DNA of 64,000 bases, taken from NCBI GenBank assembly GCA_021234155.1, contig JAJEKV010000022.1:5603852-5667851 (forward strand). Reading direction: 5' to 3'. The translations under genes and the position numbers were made by a program. Position 1 is the first letter of the stretch. Every line of letters starts with the position of its first letter. This DNA is from Isoetes taiwanensis (Eukaryota; Streptophyta; Lycopodiopsida; Isoetales; Isoetaceae). Of this stretch, positions 35,536 through 46,344 are shown piece by piece. A model generated the notes under the pieces. The model was not told where the DNA came from and searched no databases. It saw only the letters and a program-made list of their open reading frames with translations.

Positions 35536-36843
35536 ATGGGCGCTAGTAGGGCGACAAGGAAGGGCGACCTGAAAGAAAAAGACAAGGACCAGAATGGGGG
35601 GAATAGCAAGGCGTCATGCTCATCGGGAGGACCTAAAGGGGGAAAAGCTAGATCCGACTCTGACAGGGCTGTAGAAGAGGGCCGAAAACAGGACAAATGG
35701 GTCTTTGATGCAGAAAACATTAGTGAACAGGAAGATATCGATGTGGACAGAGAAGACTCAGGAGAGGAATTTGCTGGGAGCGATGGCAAAGGAGTTTCTA
35801 TTGCAGGTCGAAATGGGTTAGAAGCAGGCCGGAAATCCAGTAAGGAAGCTCTAATTACAGGGAAAAAAGGCCACGATGTTGGCAAAGTATCATCTGGGGA
35901 TGGAAACGAATCTGCTGGGAGTGGATCCGATGAAGACTATGGTGGAAAAGGGAGCTTAGAGGCAGGCAGGAAATGTGGCAAACATACCTCTGATGCAAAT
36001 CGAAATTGCAAAAAGGGGGAACAGGGAGCTGCTGTAAAGAACAAGGGGGCTACGAAATCAGAGGAAGCAGGAGACGTTTCTGATGCAAGCAGAAAATGGA
36101 AGAAAGGTACAGGGGGAGCTGCTGCAAAAAATAAGGGGGCTACATCAGAGGAAATAGAGGCAGATGCTGAATTCTATGATGGAGACAATGCCAAGGATTT
36201 CCGAGATATGATGGAGATGATGGCAGAGAACATGAGATCGATGCTTAGGGACTTCAAGAAGGAGTTTATGCGGGAATTCATGGGTTCGGTCATGCAAGAA
36301 ATGATCAAAGAGGTAAGAAGCTCCTTGGCCACTGATTTTCATTTAGCACTGGAACGAGTCAAACAGGAAAATGCCTTGGCTTTGCAAGAGTTAAGAGGAG
36401 AAATTGAGGCAATGAAGGAGGAAGTTCAGGAGCCAGCTGCAAGAGATGCACCAAAGGAGGAAGATGCTGCAATAGTGGAGCTGTCACATAAACTTGCAGA
36501 CTATATGGAGGAACAGGATAGGAGAAATCGAGCTCTTAACCTGAGGTTGGTGGGTCTGCCAGAAAACAACCAGGAAAAGACGAGATCGGTAATGACACAC
36601 TTTCTCCAAGACAAACTAAAAATTGAAGATATCGGTATAGTGGACGCATTCAGAGTTGGGAAAAAAGCAGACTGGGCCAGGCACATTATAATCAGATTCC
36701 GAGACAAGGACTGTAGGTGGAACGTACTAAGGAATAGGGCGGCTCTTAAAGGAGAAAGCATCTGGATCAATGAGAACTTGTCCAAAGAACAATTTGCTGC
36801 TAGGAAAGATGAAATTAAGAAATTCAAAGAAGCAAAGAGCTAG
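35536..36843 (+). CDS. LINE copy 1 ORF1: coiled coil plus L1-ORF1p-like RRM
   Basis: 435 codons, intact. Residues 1-220 are low-complexity, charged and repetitive (several GRK..K.. and KNKGAT repeats), probably disordered and nucleic-acid binding. Residues ~220-320 are helical or coiled coil ([38 protein letters not shown]). From ~330 a domain like the RRM of L1 ORF1p follows: [59 protein letters not shown]. Family knowledge: such proteins trimerise, coat element RNA and act as chaperones. Plant L1 ORF1s usually carry CCHC knuckles; none is seen here. Start codon chosen because an in-frame TAA lies immediately before it. Confidence 0.85.
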   Translation: MGASRATRKGDLKEKDKDQNGGNSKASCSSGGPKGGKARSDSDRAVEEGRKQDKWVFDAENISEQEDIDVDREDSGEEFAGSDGKGVSIAGRNGLEAGRKSSKEALITGKKGHDVGKVSSGDGNESAGSGSDEDYGGKGSLEAGRKCGKHTSDANRNCKKGEQGAAVKNKGATKSEEAGDVSDASRKWKKGTGGAAAKNKGATSEEIEADAEFYDGDNAKDFRDMMEMMAENMRSMLRDFKKEFMREFMGSVMQEMIKEVRSSLATDFHLALERVKQENALALQELRGEIEAMKEEVQEPAARDAPKEEDAAIVELSHKLADYMEEQDRRNRALNLRLVGLPENNQEKTRSVMTHFLQDKLKIEDIGIVDAFRVGKKADWARHIIIRFRDKDCRWNVLRNRAALKGESIWINENLSKEQFAARKDEIKKFKEAKS

Positions 36844-36891
36844 AATCAGAACGTTTCTTGGAAGAGAGGAAAGGTAGTTATTGGCAGCTAG

Positions 36892-38010
36892 GTAAGCAAG
36901 GCCATCAGGATTGGCGTGTGGAACATCAACATGTTAACGGATTCCAAAGTAAATAGCATGTATGAAGTTCTCAAATGTTTAGATCTAATTGTATTTGTGG
37001 AGACTTGGGAGCATGAGCAGTTCGCTTTTCCTGACATACCAGGTTTTAGTAAAGTAGCATCTGTTTGGAATGAGATAGGAACAAGTTATAGAGGGAATGG
37101 TGGCATTGCGTGTTTTGTCCGTGAGAAATTCGTTCATTTGGTAAAGGAATTGCAAGTTAGCAGCAGTAAACAGTACCTCTGGGTGGAAATAATGGGACAC
37201 AGGAAGGTGTATCTAGCAGGTTGTTATTACCCCCCGATACACAAGAAAGCTTATGACAAAGGAGATATGGACAGAGCAGATCCTCTATTCCAGCTAGAGC
37301 AGGATATTGTCAAACTTGCAGGCAGTGGTGATGTAATACTGGTAGGAGATTTTAATGGCAGAACAGCAAATAGGCAGGCATCGGTACTGAATCAGGATGG
37401 GGACCCCATGTGGATGGAAGAGATGGACAATGAGGAATTGAAGTTAGCAGGATGGGCAAGAGAATCAGAGGATAAGGCATACACCACGCAGATGGGCAAA
37501 CTATTATTAGACATGTGCAGTGGATTAGAGCTGAGAATATTTAATGGCCTGCATAGGTTTCCGGGATCAGGGAAGTGTACTTGCAGAGGGAAAAGCGTTG
37601 TGGATTATATCATAGGAGGGGAAGGTGTTTCGCAGAGAATACAGAAGTTAAAAGTATGGGAACTGCAGCCGGAATCAGATCATGCTCTGATAATATTTCA
37701 TTTGGAGTTTGGTAATGTACCTAGTCATGTTATGAACAATAAACAGCAAAATTATATAAGGTTAGATCCGAAAAAAGGAGATATGTATAAATCAATGTGT
37801 GAAGTAGGGATGCCAAAGTTGGAGGGCGCGGTGACAGTAGCGGATATGGACAGGCGGATCACGCAGGTTCTCCTTGATGCAAAGAATGAACAAATTTTAC
37901 ACATAAACGGAAAGCAAAAGGGCTGCCATGTAACAGTTGGTATGATGACTCTTGTAAGGCCAAGCGTAGAGAATATCATGCGGCAAAGGAAGCAGGGGAT
38001 AAGAAACTGA
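36892..38010 (+). pseudogene. LINE copy 1 ORF2 endonuclease domain
   Basis: An apurinic-type EEP endonuclease: IRIGVWNINML, IVFVETWEHEQF, GGIACFVREKF, AGCYYPP, ILVGDFNGRTANR (catalytic GDFN), SVVDYIIGG, ESDHALIIF (catalytic SDH). These are the domains that choose the target site in LINEs, so this one would determine TC-tract preference. There is no in-frame ATG between a TAG at 36889 and the domain, so the start is unclear. A frameshift near 37925-37950 separates it from the RT linker (SWYDDSCKAKR). Confidence 0.85.
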
Positions 38011-38122
38011 GAAGGAAGGAGTATGTCACTCTCATTCGCAAGAAGAAGAGACAATTTTTACGGGAGAGCCAAGTAAGACACATGTATGATTTGATACACG
38101 AACCTAAAAAAGTTCGAACTGA

Positions 38123-39757
38123 ATGAAAATGAAAACTGCAGATATTCCCAGTTTTAGTGCCATAGAGTTATTCCAACATGTTAAGAAGCTATACCAATTG
38201 GACGGGATCGAATCAAAGATGGTTATGGAACAGGATAGGAGGGAGCCTTTTATTACAGTTGAGGATGTCTCGGCTGGAATTGCAAGACTTTCTAATGGTA
38301 AAGCTGCTGATGCGCGTGGTGTTATGGCAGAAATGTTAAAATGGGCAGGAGAACAGCTGCTTGAACCTCTCGTGAAGATGTTTAACATGGCGTTGTGTGA
38401 AGGGTTCCCAGACGCATGGCAAATCAATCGAGTGGTGCCGATCTTCAAAGGAGGTGATAAGTCTAATATCAATAATTACAGGACCATTTTGATATCTAGT
38501 ATATTTTCCAAGCTTTTTGCATCAATACTAGAGTCTAAGATTGCAGAATGGGTTGAAGAACGTGAGTTGAGAGCTCGTGGGCAGGCTGGCTTCAGGCGAA
38601 AGCATTCCACCATTGATCACCTGGTCACCCTCAGGGTTGCGATGGATGCAGTAAAGGGTAAGAAGCAACCTCTCTATCTTGCGTTCATTGATTTTAGTAA
38701 AGCATTTGATATGGTTCCTAGAGAATGCTTGCTAGAGAGAATGAGAAAATTGAATATACCAGTGGAGTATAGAGACGCTACCAGACTACTGTATGAAAAG
38801 GTGCTGGTGGAATTATCATTGCCTTTCAAGAATGTATGTGATGATGTGATAATGAGTAATGTAGGTGTTAAACAGGGCTGCCCTTTGTCACCGACGTTGT
38901 TTGGACTGTTTATTGATGGTTTAGAGGAGTGGATTATAGAGAAGAGTGGGTCGGGCACTTCTGTCGCGGGCTATGTGCTTGTTCTTCTATTATATGCAGA
39001 TGATGTAGTGCTTATCTCGAAGCAGTCAGCAGGGCTCCAGAAGCACCTTGATACACTGGCGGCTTTCTCTGATGCTATGGGTATGAAAGTGAATCTAGCG
39101 AAGTCTAAAATCATGGTCGTGGGTTCCCGAAAGAATCGAGACTTTTATTACAAAGGAGAAAAGATAGACTGTACAGACACATACAAATACCTGGGGTTAG
39201 TACTTGACAAGAATTTCAGATGGAATAAATGCATTGAGCAGAGAATGAATGGTGGTCTTAAGTCACTTTATGCAATGCAGCGGAGTTGTGGAAAAGCACA
39301 TATACTGAACATGAGCCTTAAGAAGATGCTTTACAAGGTTTTAGTCCAATCCGTGGTATTGTATGGCTGCGAAGTTTGGGGTCCAGGGTTGCCGGCATGT
39401 CTATGGAGTCAATTGGAGAGAATCCAGAAGAGATTTCTTTGTACAGAACTTGGAGTGAAGACACAGACTCCATATGAGATGATGTTGGCAGAATGTGGTA
39501 TGATTCCTTTGGAAGGCGAAGCCCTTATCCAGACATTGATATATGTGAAGAAAGTCATGGCCTTAGATGATAGTAGACTGCCTTACTTAGCAATGAAGGA
39601 AAGTGAATCACATGGTTGGTATAAGAATGTCAAAGAATGGATGCTGAAATGGAATATGAGAATAGAGGATTGCCCGTCTAAGGAGATAAGGGAATGGGTG
39701 ATTACAGGAATTCGTGCAGTACTCTGGCTAAAATGTTACATGAGGCTTATTACTTGA
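38123..39757 (+). pseudogene. LINE copy 1 ORF2 reverse transcriptase
   Basis: 544 open codons with all RT blocks: NGKAADARGVMAEMLKWAG, RVVPIFKGGDKSNINNYRTI, GQAGFRRKHSTIDHL, LAFIDFSKAFDMVPRE, GVKQGCPLSPTLFGLFIDGL, catalytic LLLYADDVVLI, and KYLGLVLDKNFRW. After the palm come VLYGCEVWGPG and RFLCTELGV. The catalytic residues are intact. It is in a different frame from both the endonuclease upstream and the zinc tail downstream, so the copy is inactive by frameshift although the sequence is well preserved. Confidence 0.92.
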
Positions 39758-40182
39758 AGAGTGACATATCCGTCTTAAAGCGTAAGGAGATCTCGCGTAT
39801 GCGTCTGAGCTCTCATCATTTGAGTATAGAGGAAGGAAGATGGAGGAATATACCAAGGGAAAGACGAGTCTGCAAGGTATGTGGCCAGGATGAGGTCGAG
39901 GATGAAGTGCATGCCCTTCTTCTATGTCCAGCATATGAGATATTGAGATGTAGGTATGGAGTCCAAGGTACATTGGCTGATTTGTTTAGCCTACCACCTT
40001 CCACTGTTGGTAATTTTATCATAGACATGTTGAAAATTAGACGAACATGTATTGATAGTATTGATGTTCTTTTACAAAATGATATAAATGAGATAGGGAT
40101 GAGTGAGGAGATAGATGATGCTTCTGACTGTGGAAGCTCATTAGAGGATTGGTTTGATGTAGAGGACAATCTGAACGTCTAA
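39694..40182 (+). pseudogene. LINE copy 1 ORF2 C-terminal zinc region
   Basis: Carries RMRLSSHHLSIEEGRWRNIP and a CCHC finger (CKVCGQDEVEDEVHALLLC), then an acidic C terminus (SEEIDDASDCGSSLEDWFDV). In I/Jockey/R1-type LINEs this region contributes to nucleic-acid binding during target-primed reverse transcription. A one-base frameshift in the overlap with the RT frame (39694-39757) disrupts continuity. Confidence 0.85.
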
Positions 40183-40232
40183 TAGACCTGATGGTCTCAG
40201 TAGGCGTAATAATACACATTTCATTTCATTTC

Positions 40233-40235
<3 letters not shown>

Positions 40236-40320
<85 letters not shown>
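40236..40320. repeat. (TC)n microsatellite, ~85 bp, between LINE copies 1 and 2
   Basis: Pure CT run directly after the ATTTC tail of copy 1 and directly before the truncated 5' end of copy 2. It serves as flank for both. Confidence 0.95.
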
Positions 40321-40323
<3 letters not shown>

Positions 40324-40393
40324 TTGCAACAGCTGGTTTGATGCATCATGCAAAGAAAAAAAGGGAAGCATACAAAAAAGCAAAAGGGGCAGC

Positions 40394-40961
40394 TGTTTGA
40401 GGTCTGGGTTCGGGGACTCCTGCAAGACAGCCCTCTGTGAGGACCCGTGGATCAAACAGGAGGATCCGGTAGCTGTGTCACGCGGGATTTGCAAAAGAAC
40501 GATGAGAGAACAATGAGAAAACAGAAAACACAATGAAAGAACAATGGTCAAGCAATGAACTCCTTGATATCATAAGAATACATGAGCTCTCCAATGAGAG
40601 AAGACAGAAAAATGAGATAAGACTCAAAAACTCATCTGCCCGTGAGGGCTGCATCTACTGCTATATATAGTACAACGGCCTTTGGCCCAATATAGATAAA
40701 ATCAGCCGACTCGGTGCCGACTCCTTGAATGCAGGCCTGATTTGTAGGACGCCCAGCGGTGCCTCTTGAGAACCCTGAAATGACGCTGACTGAGACACGC
40801 GTTATTTCTCTGTGCGCCTCCTTTTGACCGACGGTGGCTTTGGCTGCTGTGCCTTGGTCTTCTGAGGACCTTTGGACGTCTGACCCATGGTCGTCTCCTT
40901 GTTCTTGACTTGCTCCGTTGTGTGCATGAATAGTCCTGTACCAGGACGTACAGGGCTAACA
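40394..40961 (-). repeat. 3' LTR of the Ty3/gypsy element
   Basis: 568 bp, same length as the 5' LTR and differing by about nine transitions with no indel seen. Confidence 0.93.
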
Positions 40962-43519
40962 CTCCCCCCACCAAACGACACTCAGTGTCAAGAAAAGGAG
41001 GAAGTGATTCGGAGGGTGGGAACCCAGGAGTTTGGAAGTCATCTTCGCGAGAGTGAGGACGCACACCATTATGATACTGTCCAACCCATCGAAGATCGGT
41101 GGCAATTTGAGGAGGAGTCCACCCAGCATGGCCGTCCATAACGGGTGTCCAGAAGTGAAGACGCCTGTCGGAGGTGAGAAACCGTGGGCGGGCAGGTGCC
41201 CCCAATGAAGCATAGGGTGACTGCGCTAGACCCGTGGGCGTGGGCTGTTGAGCAAGCTCTCGGAATTCCCGAACAAGGTCTTGATCCAATGCACGACACC
41301 AATGGTCCCATTGGGCTCCTGAGAGTTGTGAATATACCGAAGGATTGACCCATCCCGTGGGTTGGGTCTTGCTTTCAAGCAGAGCCCACAACTGATTATA
41401 CCCACCTAAGTGTTGCATATATATCTGGGCAAATTGAAGATCTTCCGGATTTGCTAAGAGTTTCCGCACCTGGGTCAGTGTTTCTGCTTGCCATAAAGGT
41501 AAATGATGTGCCAACTCAGGCATGTACTCCGTGGCAAAGGTGTGAGTTTGATCATGATTGCTGAAATAGGGGTTGGAATCCTGTAACAGCCAAGCAGCAT
41601 TAGAATCACCCTGAAAAATGCGGTGGGCTTCATCACTGAATTGATCTTGCGTGTCAGCCAGATAAAAATCATGGAAGACATAGGCCATGGGCTGAACAAC
41701 CCTGAAAGTGAATAAGTCAGGGTCTTCACAGGTGACCTGCTCATAGACCAAAAGGGCACAAAGCAAGCCTTTATCTGCAACGAAGAGGTCTGGCCAGATC
41801 CGGAGAAAGTCCCCACTGCGTAAAGGTTGTATATTTACTTGACCGCCTGCGGCATACCACTTCAGAAGGAATTGGTGGCGTCGGGCAACCACATAATCCA
41901 AATAGCTAGTGGGACGGCAGAAATCTTCTGTAATGCGGACTGCTATGTCAAGATAGCCATCCTACTTCTGTTGAGCATCCTCCGCAGATTGAATAGCGTG
42001 CTGGAGCTGGAGTTCTAGGTTGAGGATCTGATTTTCCTTTTCAAGTAAAAGGCGTGACTGATCCTTGGCCCGGCGTTGAGAGACGGTGCCCTGAGAGGAT
42101 GATGCGGCATGAGTAGCATGTTGAAGCCGAAGATGGGCAATTTCTGCATCATCAATGATTTTCTGCTTGTCTGCATCATGAAGTTGGTTCTGGAGGAGCT
42201 AGAGTTGACCGGTCATCGTGGAGAGCTGAGTCTCCAACTCCGTGACGTGAGCTGTGCGCTCGGTAAGGTCGTGGACCTGAGATGTGTAATTCTGAGAAAG
42301 CTCTGTGTACAGCTTCTGAGTGTCGCTGAATGCTTTCTCTTGTGCTTCAAAGCGGGTTTCCTTGGCTTTGAGCTGTAACACCAGATCTTCCAGGGTCTTC
42401 TGGAGATCTGCCTGTTGATCAGCCAGCAGATTATATTTATCTGTGGCGTCCTTGAGAGAGTCACGGGTCTGTAACAGAGCCCCATGCTTGTCTTGCAGTT
42501 GATCTTCCAGGGAGATGATGCGCGCAGTTGCAGCTTGGAAATCCCTGCGAGCAGCCTCTGAGGCTTCCATGTAAGCTTGAACTTCATTCATAAATGTTTC
42601 GTTGGAGGCTTGAAGCTGGTGGACAGCTGCTTGAACTTCTTGCTGATATTGATAGAGGGCCTGCCGTGTAGGAGGTGGTACAGGGCCCTGCTGATGTTGT
42701 GCATGAGAATGATGGGGCATGGTGTCAGTGGACGAAAGGGTGACATGGGAGGTGGTTTTTTTCTGAGAAGGATGAGAGGATTGTGGATTTTTTGAAGGTT
42801 CCCCCATAGGGTTTTTGGGAAGAGTGTGATAAGACTGTGTGGAGGATCTGAAAGAAACAGGGGTAGGGCAGTGATGACAGATGAGGGCTTGCAACTCCCA
42901 TAGAGGTTTCAGAGCTTGAAGAAGGGTTCGCCCGGACTCGATCAATTTCGTGAAGAAGACGGAAAAGCAAAATGTGGTTCCAGTCCAGATCAAGAGGGGA
43001 ATTGATTGCCATGATGACAACATTGTAGAAGGGTTTATTGATGTGGGTGTTCTTGATAGAATACCCATAGAATTTTCTCCATAAGAATTTGACAAAAGAG
43101 TCATGAGGTTTGGCGATGTTGGAAAGCCGGTGGACAGTGGCTTGGTAAGGAAGTGCGCCATACACAGAGACATCCTGATCATTGATTGCAATGCAAGATA
43201 AACAAGGTCTCCGAAAGGGAATTTTAAATACCTCAAAAAGGAGGCCCGCGGTAAGCGAAATTTTGGTCCCATCAACTGTGGTCTCATAGCCATCGGTTGT
43301 GTTAACCATATGAGCCACAAACTGGCGGAGTTGCGCTAGATTTGGTGCAGGCAGGTCCATGGTGGACATGAAGAGCAGCCCATGGCGTTCTGCAACATCT
43401 CGACTCGAACCCATTAGGGTTTCTCTGAAAGTTGGTGCGGTGAAGTTTGTCGACTCAAAAAGAGCCGGATCTCGTGGAGCAGAGGATTGAAGCTGAGGAA
43501 ATCTTTGTGTGATGGCCAT
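40702..43519 (-). pseudogene. Extra sense ORF downstream of integrase: N-terminal domain, long coiled coil, C-terminal domain
   Basis: A protein of ~900 residues, in the env-like position, split by one frame change and two stops. The N-terminal part (42900-43519) has MAITQRFPQLQSSAPRDPAL, LRQFVAHMVNTTDGYETTVD, SLTAGLLFEVFKIPF, FLWRKFYGYSIKNTHINKPF. The middle, in the next frame, is a long coiled coil (HQLQASNETFMNEVQAYMEA; LEDQLQDKHGALLQTRDSLK; THVTELETQLSTMTGQL). TAG stops at 42199 and about 41963 look like CAG-to-TAG changes. The C-terminal part (from 41901) has RRHQFLLKWYAAGGQV and AQWDHWCRALDQDLVREFRE, and runs into the LTR with an Arg/Ser-rich end. No signal peptide or membrane segment, so it is not an obvious envelope protein. 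Confidence 0.65.
40962..40975 (-). promoter_or_regulatory. Polypurine tract beside the 3' LTR
   Basis: On the minus strand GGTGGGGGGAG directly precedes TGTTAGCCC of the 3' LTR, the place and composition expected for the plus-strand primer. Confidence 0.75.
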
Positions 43520-43986
43520 TTGGAAATACTGCGGAACAGAGATGTGATGAACTTGGCGTGAGCGGCCGGAGGAGGAAGAGCGGAAGGGGAAGGAAAAGAC
43601 AGACGAAAAGGTTTTAGGGCGCGCAAGTGTTGATGAAGAGGCGTGATGAAGAGAAAACAGCAGCCGTGGATGTGGCTAGGTGGCGGAAGATCCATGGGAG
43701 GCGTTTGAGAGGAAAAAATATGGCTAAGTCCCCCAAACAGTTAAGGGAAAAGCAATGAACAGTGGAGATGAAACGTGAACTTAACAAGCTGATGTGACAG
43801 GTGGCAGATGTACCCATATTAATGACTGACGGGCTTGAAAGGAGGGAATGTCATTTAATGTCGGCAACTCGAGGCGGGATAGCATAAAAAGGAATTGTCA
43901 GAAGGTACCAAGGCGAGATATGCGGCGTGAGAAAGGATTCTGGAATTAGAAAGAGCCTTGCATTGCTAACACGTTGGCGAATTTTC

Positions 43987-44030
43987 TGATTGGTCCACGT
44001 CGACAGGGAGGTCCTCGGTTGGCTATATAA
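43987..44030 (+). promoter_or_regulatory. Candidate antisense promoter in the LTR element
   Basis: TGATTGGTCC (inverted CCAAT) at about 43987 and GGCTATATAAGAC with TATATAA at 44024-44030, spaced as in plant core promoters and oriented toward the cysteine-rich ORF. Confidence 0.45.
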
Positions 44031-44060
44031 GACAAACAGTGGGTGAAGCTGAGACACCCG

Positions 44061-44333
44061 ATGGCGCTCAGTATGTCTGCTGCTGGACTTCATGACAAGT
44101 GCACCATGCCTTCGAACTGCCTTGAGTGGATAACCTGCAAGATGAACTGCTTGGACCTGTGGAGGTGCCACAACCGTGGCATTGCCATGGATGGGTGGTG
44201 CCGGGGGATGGCTGAGCATCCCGATCCCCATACCAACGGGATGGTGGTGATTCACCTTCGCTGGGACCCCGAGCACAACTGCTATCTATCCTGCGCATCA
44301 CCTCTGCTCCCAACCCAGAGTAGAGGGTGTTAA
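44061..44333 (+). CDS. Antisense small cysteine-rich ORF inside the LTR element
   Basis: 90 codons from ATG at 44061, on the strand opposite to gag-pol, in the gap between integrase and the extra ORF. It encodes about nine cysteines (DKCTMPSNCLEW, CKMNCLDLWRC, DGWCRGMAEHPDPHTNG, HNCYLSCASP). A TATA box is ~31 bp upstream and an inverted CCAAT motif further up. Antisense extra ORFs between pol and the 3' LTR are known in some plant Tat-lineage gypsy elements. No homology recognised. It may be a captured plant gene, a genuine antisense aORF or chance. Confidence 0.4.
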   Translation: MALSMSAAGLHDKCTMPSNCLEWITCKMNCLDLWRCHNRGIAMDGWCRGMAEHPDPHTNGMVVIHLRWDPEHNCYLSCASPLLPTQSRGC

Positions 44334-44462
44334 AATTTAGGATTTTGTATATAGGGCTCTCAGCCCGTTTTTTTTGAATAGGGCGCTGCCCATAGCGGAA
44401 ATAGATGGGCGCTGCTCACATTTTGTAAAAATTTCACCTCGATAATATAAATATGCCGCTTT

Positions 44463-45470
44463 TTAGTCACTATCTGTTGTGTCTGTGTCTGGAACTGCAT
44501 CTGATGGATGATTGTCACTTTCGATTGTATGAAATTGTTTGAGGCGAAAGCCATTAACCAATGTAGGTAATGGAGTGCCATCTAACTCAGCGAGCTTGAA
44601 AACACTGGGTTGAACAACTTGAATAATTTGATAAGGACCAAGCCACCTGAATTTTAACTTGCCCAGAAAATTTTTGTAGCGAGAATCATAAAGAAGAACC
44701 AAATCACCTTCTTTGAATGTTTTTGTCTTGAGACGTTTGTCATGCAACGATTTCTGCAACTGTTGTCCATGAAGAACACGAATGTAAGCATTTCGCCGAA
44801 GTTCATCCAACTGTTCCAATTGATAAACCCTTTCCTTGAGTGCAGCAGGTGGATTATGTGCGGTAGTAAGTTGGAAACGGAGAGTCGGAAGAATATATTC
44901 AAAGGGCATAAGAGCTTCTTGACCATAAACCAACTTGAAAGGAGTGTGGCCAGCAGCAATTTTAAAACTCGTATTGTAAGCCCAAAGAATAGTGAGAAGC
45001 TTGTTGTGCCAGTCGGTGCGAGAAGCATCACAAATTTTCTTGAGAATAGTGACGAGAGTCTTGTTGGTGCTTTCAGCCAAACCATTGCCTTGAGGATAGT
45101 AAGATGTGCTTTTGTGATGATGTATCAGCAGATAATCCGTCAGCTCCTTTATAGTATGATTGACAAAATGAACACCTCGATCACTGACCAGCTCCGTGGG
45201 ACAGCCAAAACGCGTGATGATGTGCATATAGATGACCTTGGCTGTGCTTGCTGCAGTGTTGTCTGGAAGTGCACAAGCTTTCGCCCATTTGGTAGCGTAG
45301 TCAGTGAGAACCAGAATGTAGCGGGCATGGGTGTGCCGCGCAGGAGGATCAATGGGTCCCACAAAATCCATTCCCCATTTGCTGAAGGGAAGTGGCGTGG
45401 CGACCGGCGTCAAGGGAAGAGCGTCACGGGCCGTGGGCCTTCCCACAATCACACGTGCGGGCATGAGCGT
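44463..45470 (-). pseudogene. Integrase core and C-terminal domain of pol
   Basis: A DDE integrase: WGMDFVGPIDPPARHTHARY (first D), TELVSDRGVHFVN (second D), QGNGLAESTNKTLVTILKK (E), LWAYNTSFKIAAGHTPFKLV, YGQEALMPFEYILP. The C-terminal part has GDLVLLYDSRYKNFLGKLKF and RWLGPYQI, then ends at 44463 without a chromodomain. All three catalytic residues are present. Confidence 0.93.
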
Positions 45471-46344
45471 GAGCGTCTTTGAAAAGCGTGGGCCAGAAAT
45501 AACCTGCGAGAAGGATTTTGCGTGCCGTGGTGTCACCATGAAAATGACCACCACCAAGCCCTTCATGTGCTTCTCGGACAATATCTGGGACCTCATGAGG
45601 AAGAACACAGCGTCGAAGAACTGTATCCTTGCCGCGTTTGTAAAGATGGCCTGCAACCATAGTGTAGTCACGGACCTCGCGAAGAAATTGACGTTGACGG
45701 GATTTAAGCTTTTCTGGAGAGAGCGTGGGGTCTTCTGATGGAAGAGCACCTGTAAGGAGATACTGCTGAAAGTTGTGGAACCAATGTGGCGTGGCCGTGA
45801 CCAGAAAGAGTTGAGCGTCAGGAAATGCGTCTGAAACTCCCGTGGAGGGATCATCTGTGTGGATGCATGAAAGATAATCCGGTACGACATGAGATTTTCC
45901 TGCCTTATGAACAATTTCAAAAGGCGCGAATTCTTGCAGAAGGAGGACCCAACGAGCAATTCGGCCCGTGGGCGTGGATTTGTTGATCAAGTAAAGGAGT
46001 GCTTGGTGGTCAACAAAGAACTTGATCTGACTGCCTAAGAGATAGTGACGGAACCGTTGGACACAGAAAATTAAACCCAAGGCCTCTCGCTCCGTGGCAG
46101 AGTAGTTGCGCTCAGCAGGATTGAGTTTTCTGCTGGCATATCTGTTTGGTTTGTCAGTGTGCGCATCATATGCTTGAGAAAGAACAGCTCCAATAGCAAA
46201 CGCCGAGACATCAACATGAACATGAAAGGGCTTGTCCCATTGAGGAGGAACAAGAACCGGGGCCTGAGTAAGCAAAAGCTTCAACTGTTGGAAAGCAGGC
46301 CCAGGTGGATTCATCACCCGTGAGTTTATGGATGGGATCTGCAA
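45424..46344 (-). pseudogene. RNase H domain and integrase zinc finger of pol
   Basis: RNase H features: PFHVHVDVSAFAIGAVLSQA, NYSATEREALGLIFCVQRFR, FFVDHQALLYLINKS, GKSHVVPDYLSC. The HHCC zinc finger of integrase follows in HEGLGGGHFHGDTTARKILL, then AGYFWPTLFKDAHAHARTC. The frame ends at 45424, with the integrase core in the next frame. Confidence 0.9.

Noticed and set aside
40231-40551. Minus-strand ORF ending in a long Arg-Glu dipeptide run
   Set aside because: The Arg-Glu run is just the (TC)n microsatellite translated; the rest lies in LINE and LTR sequence.
42577-42795. Plus-strand ORFs opposite the LTR element's extra ORF and gag-pol (also 44742-45738, 46805-47455, 47771-48127)
   Set aside because: Shadows of the coding minus strand; only the TATA-led cysteine-rich ORF at 44061 lies outside sense coding sequence.
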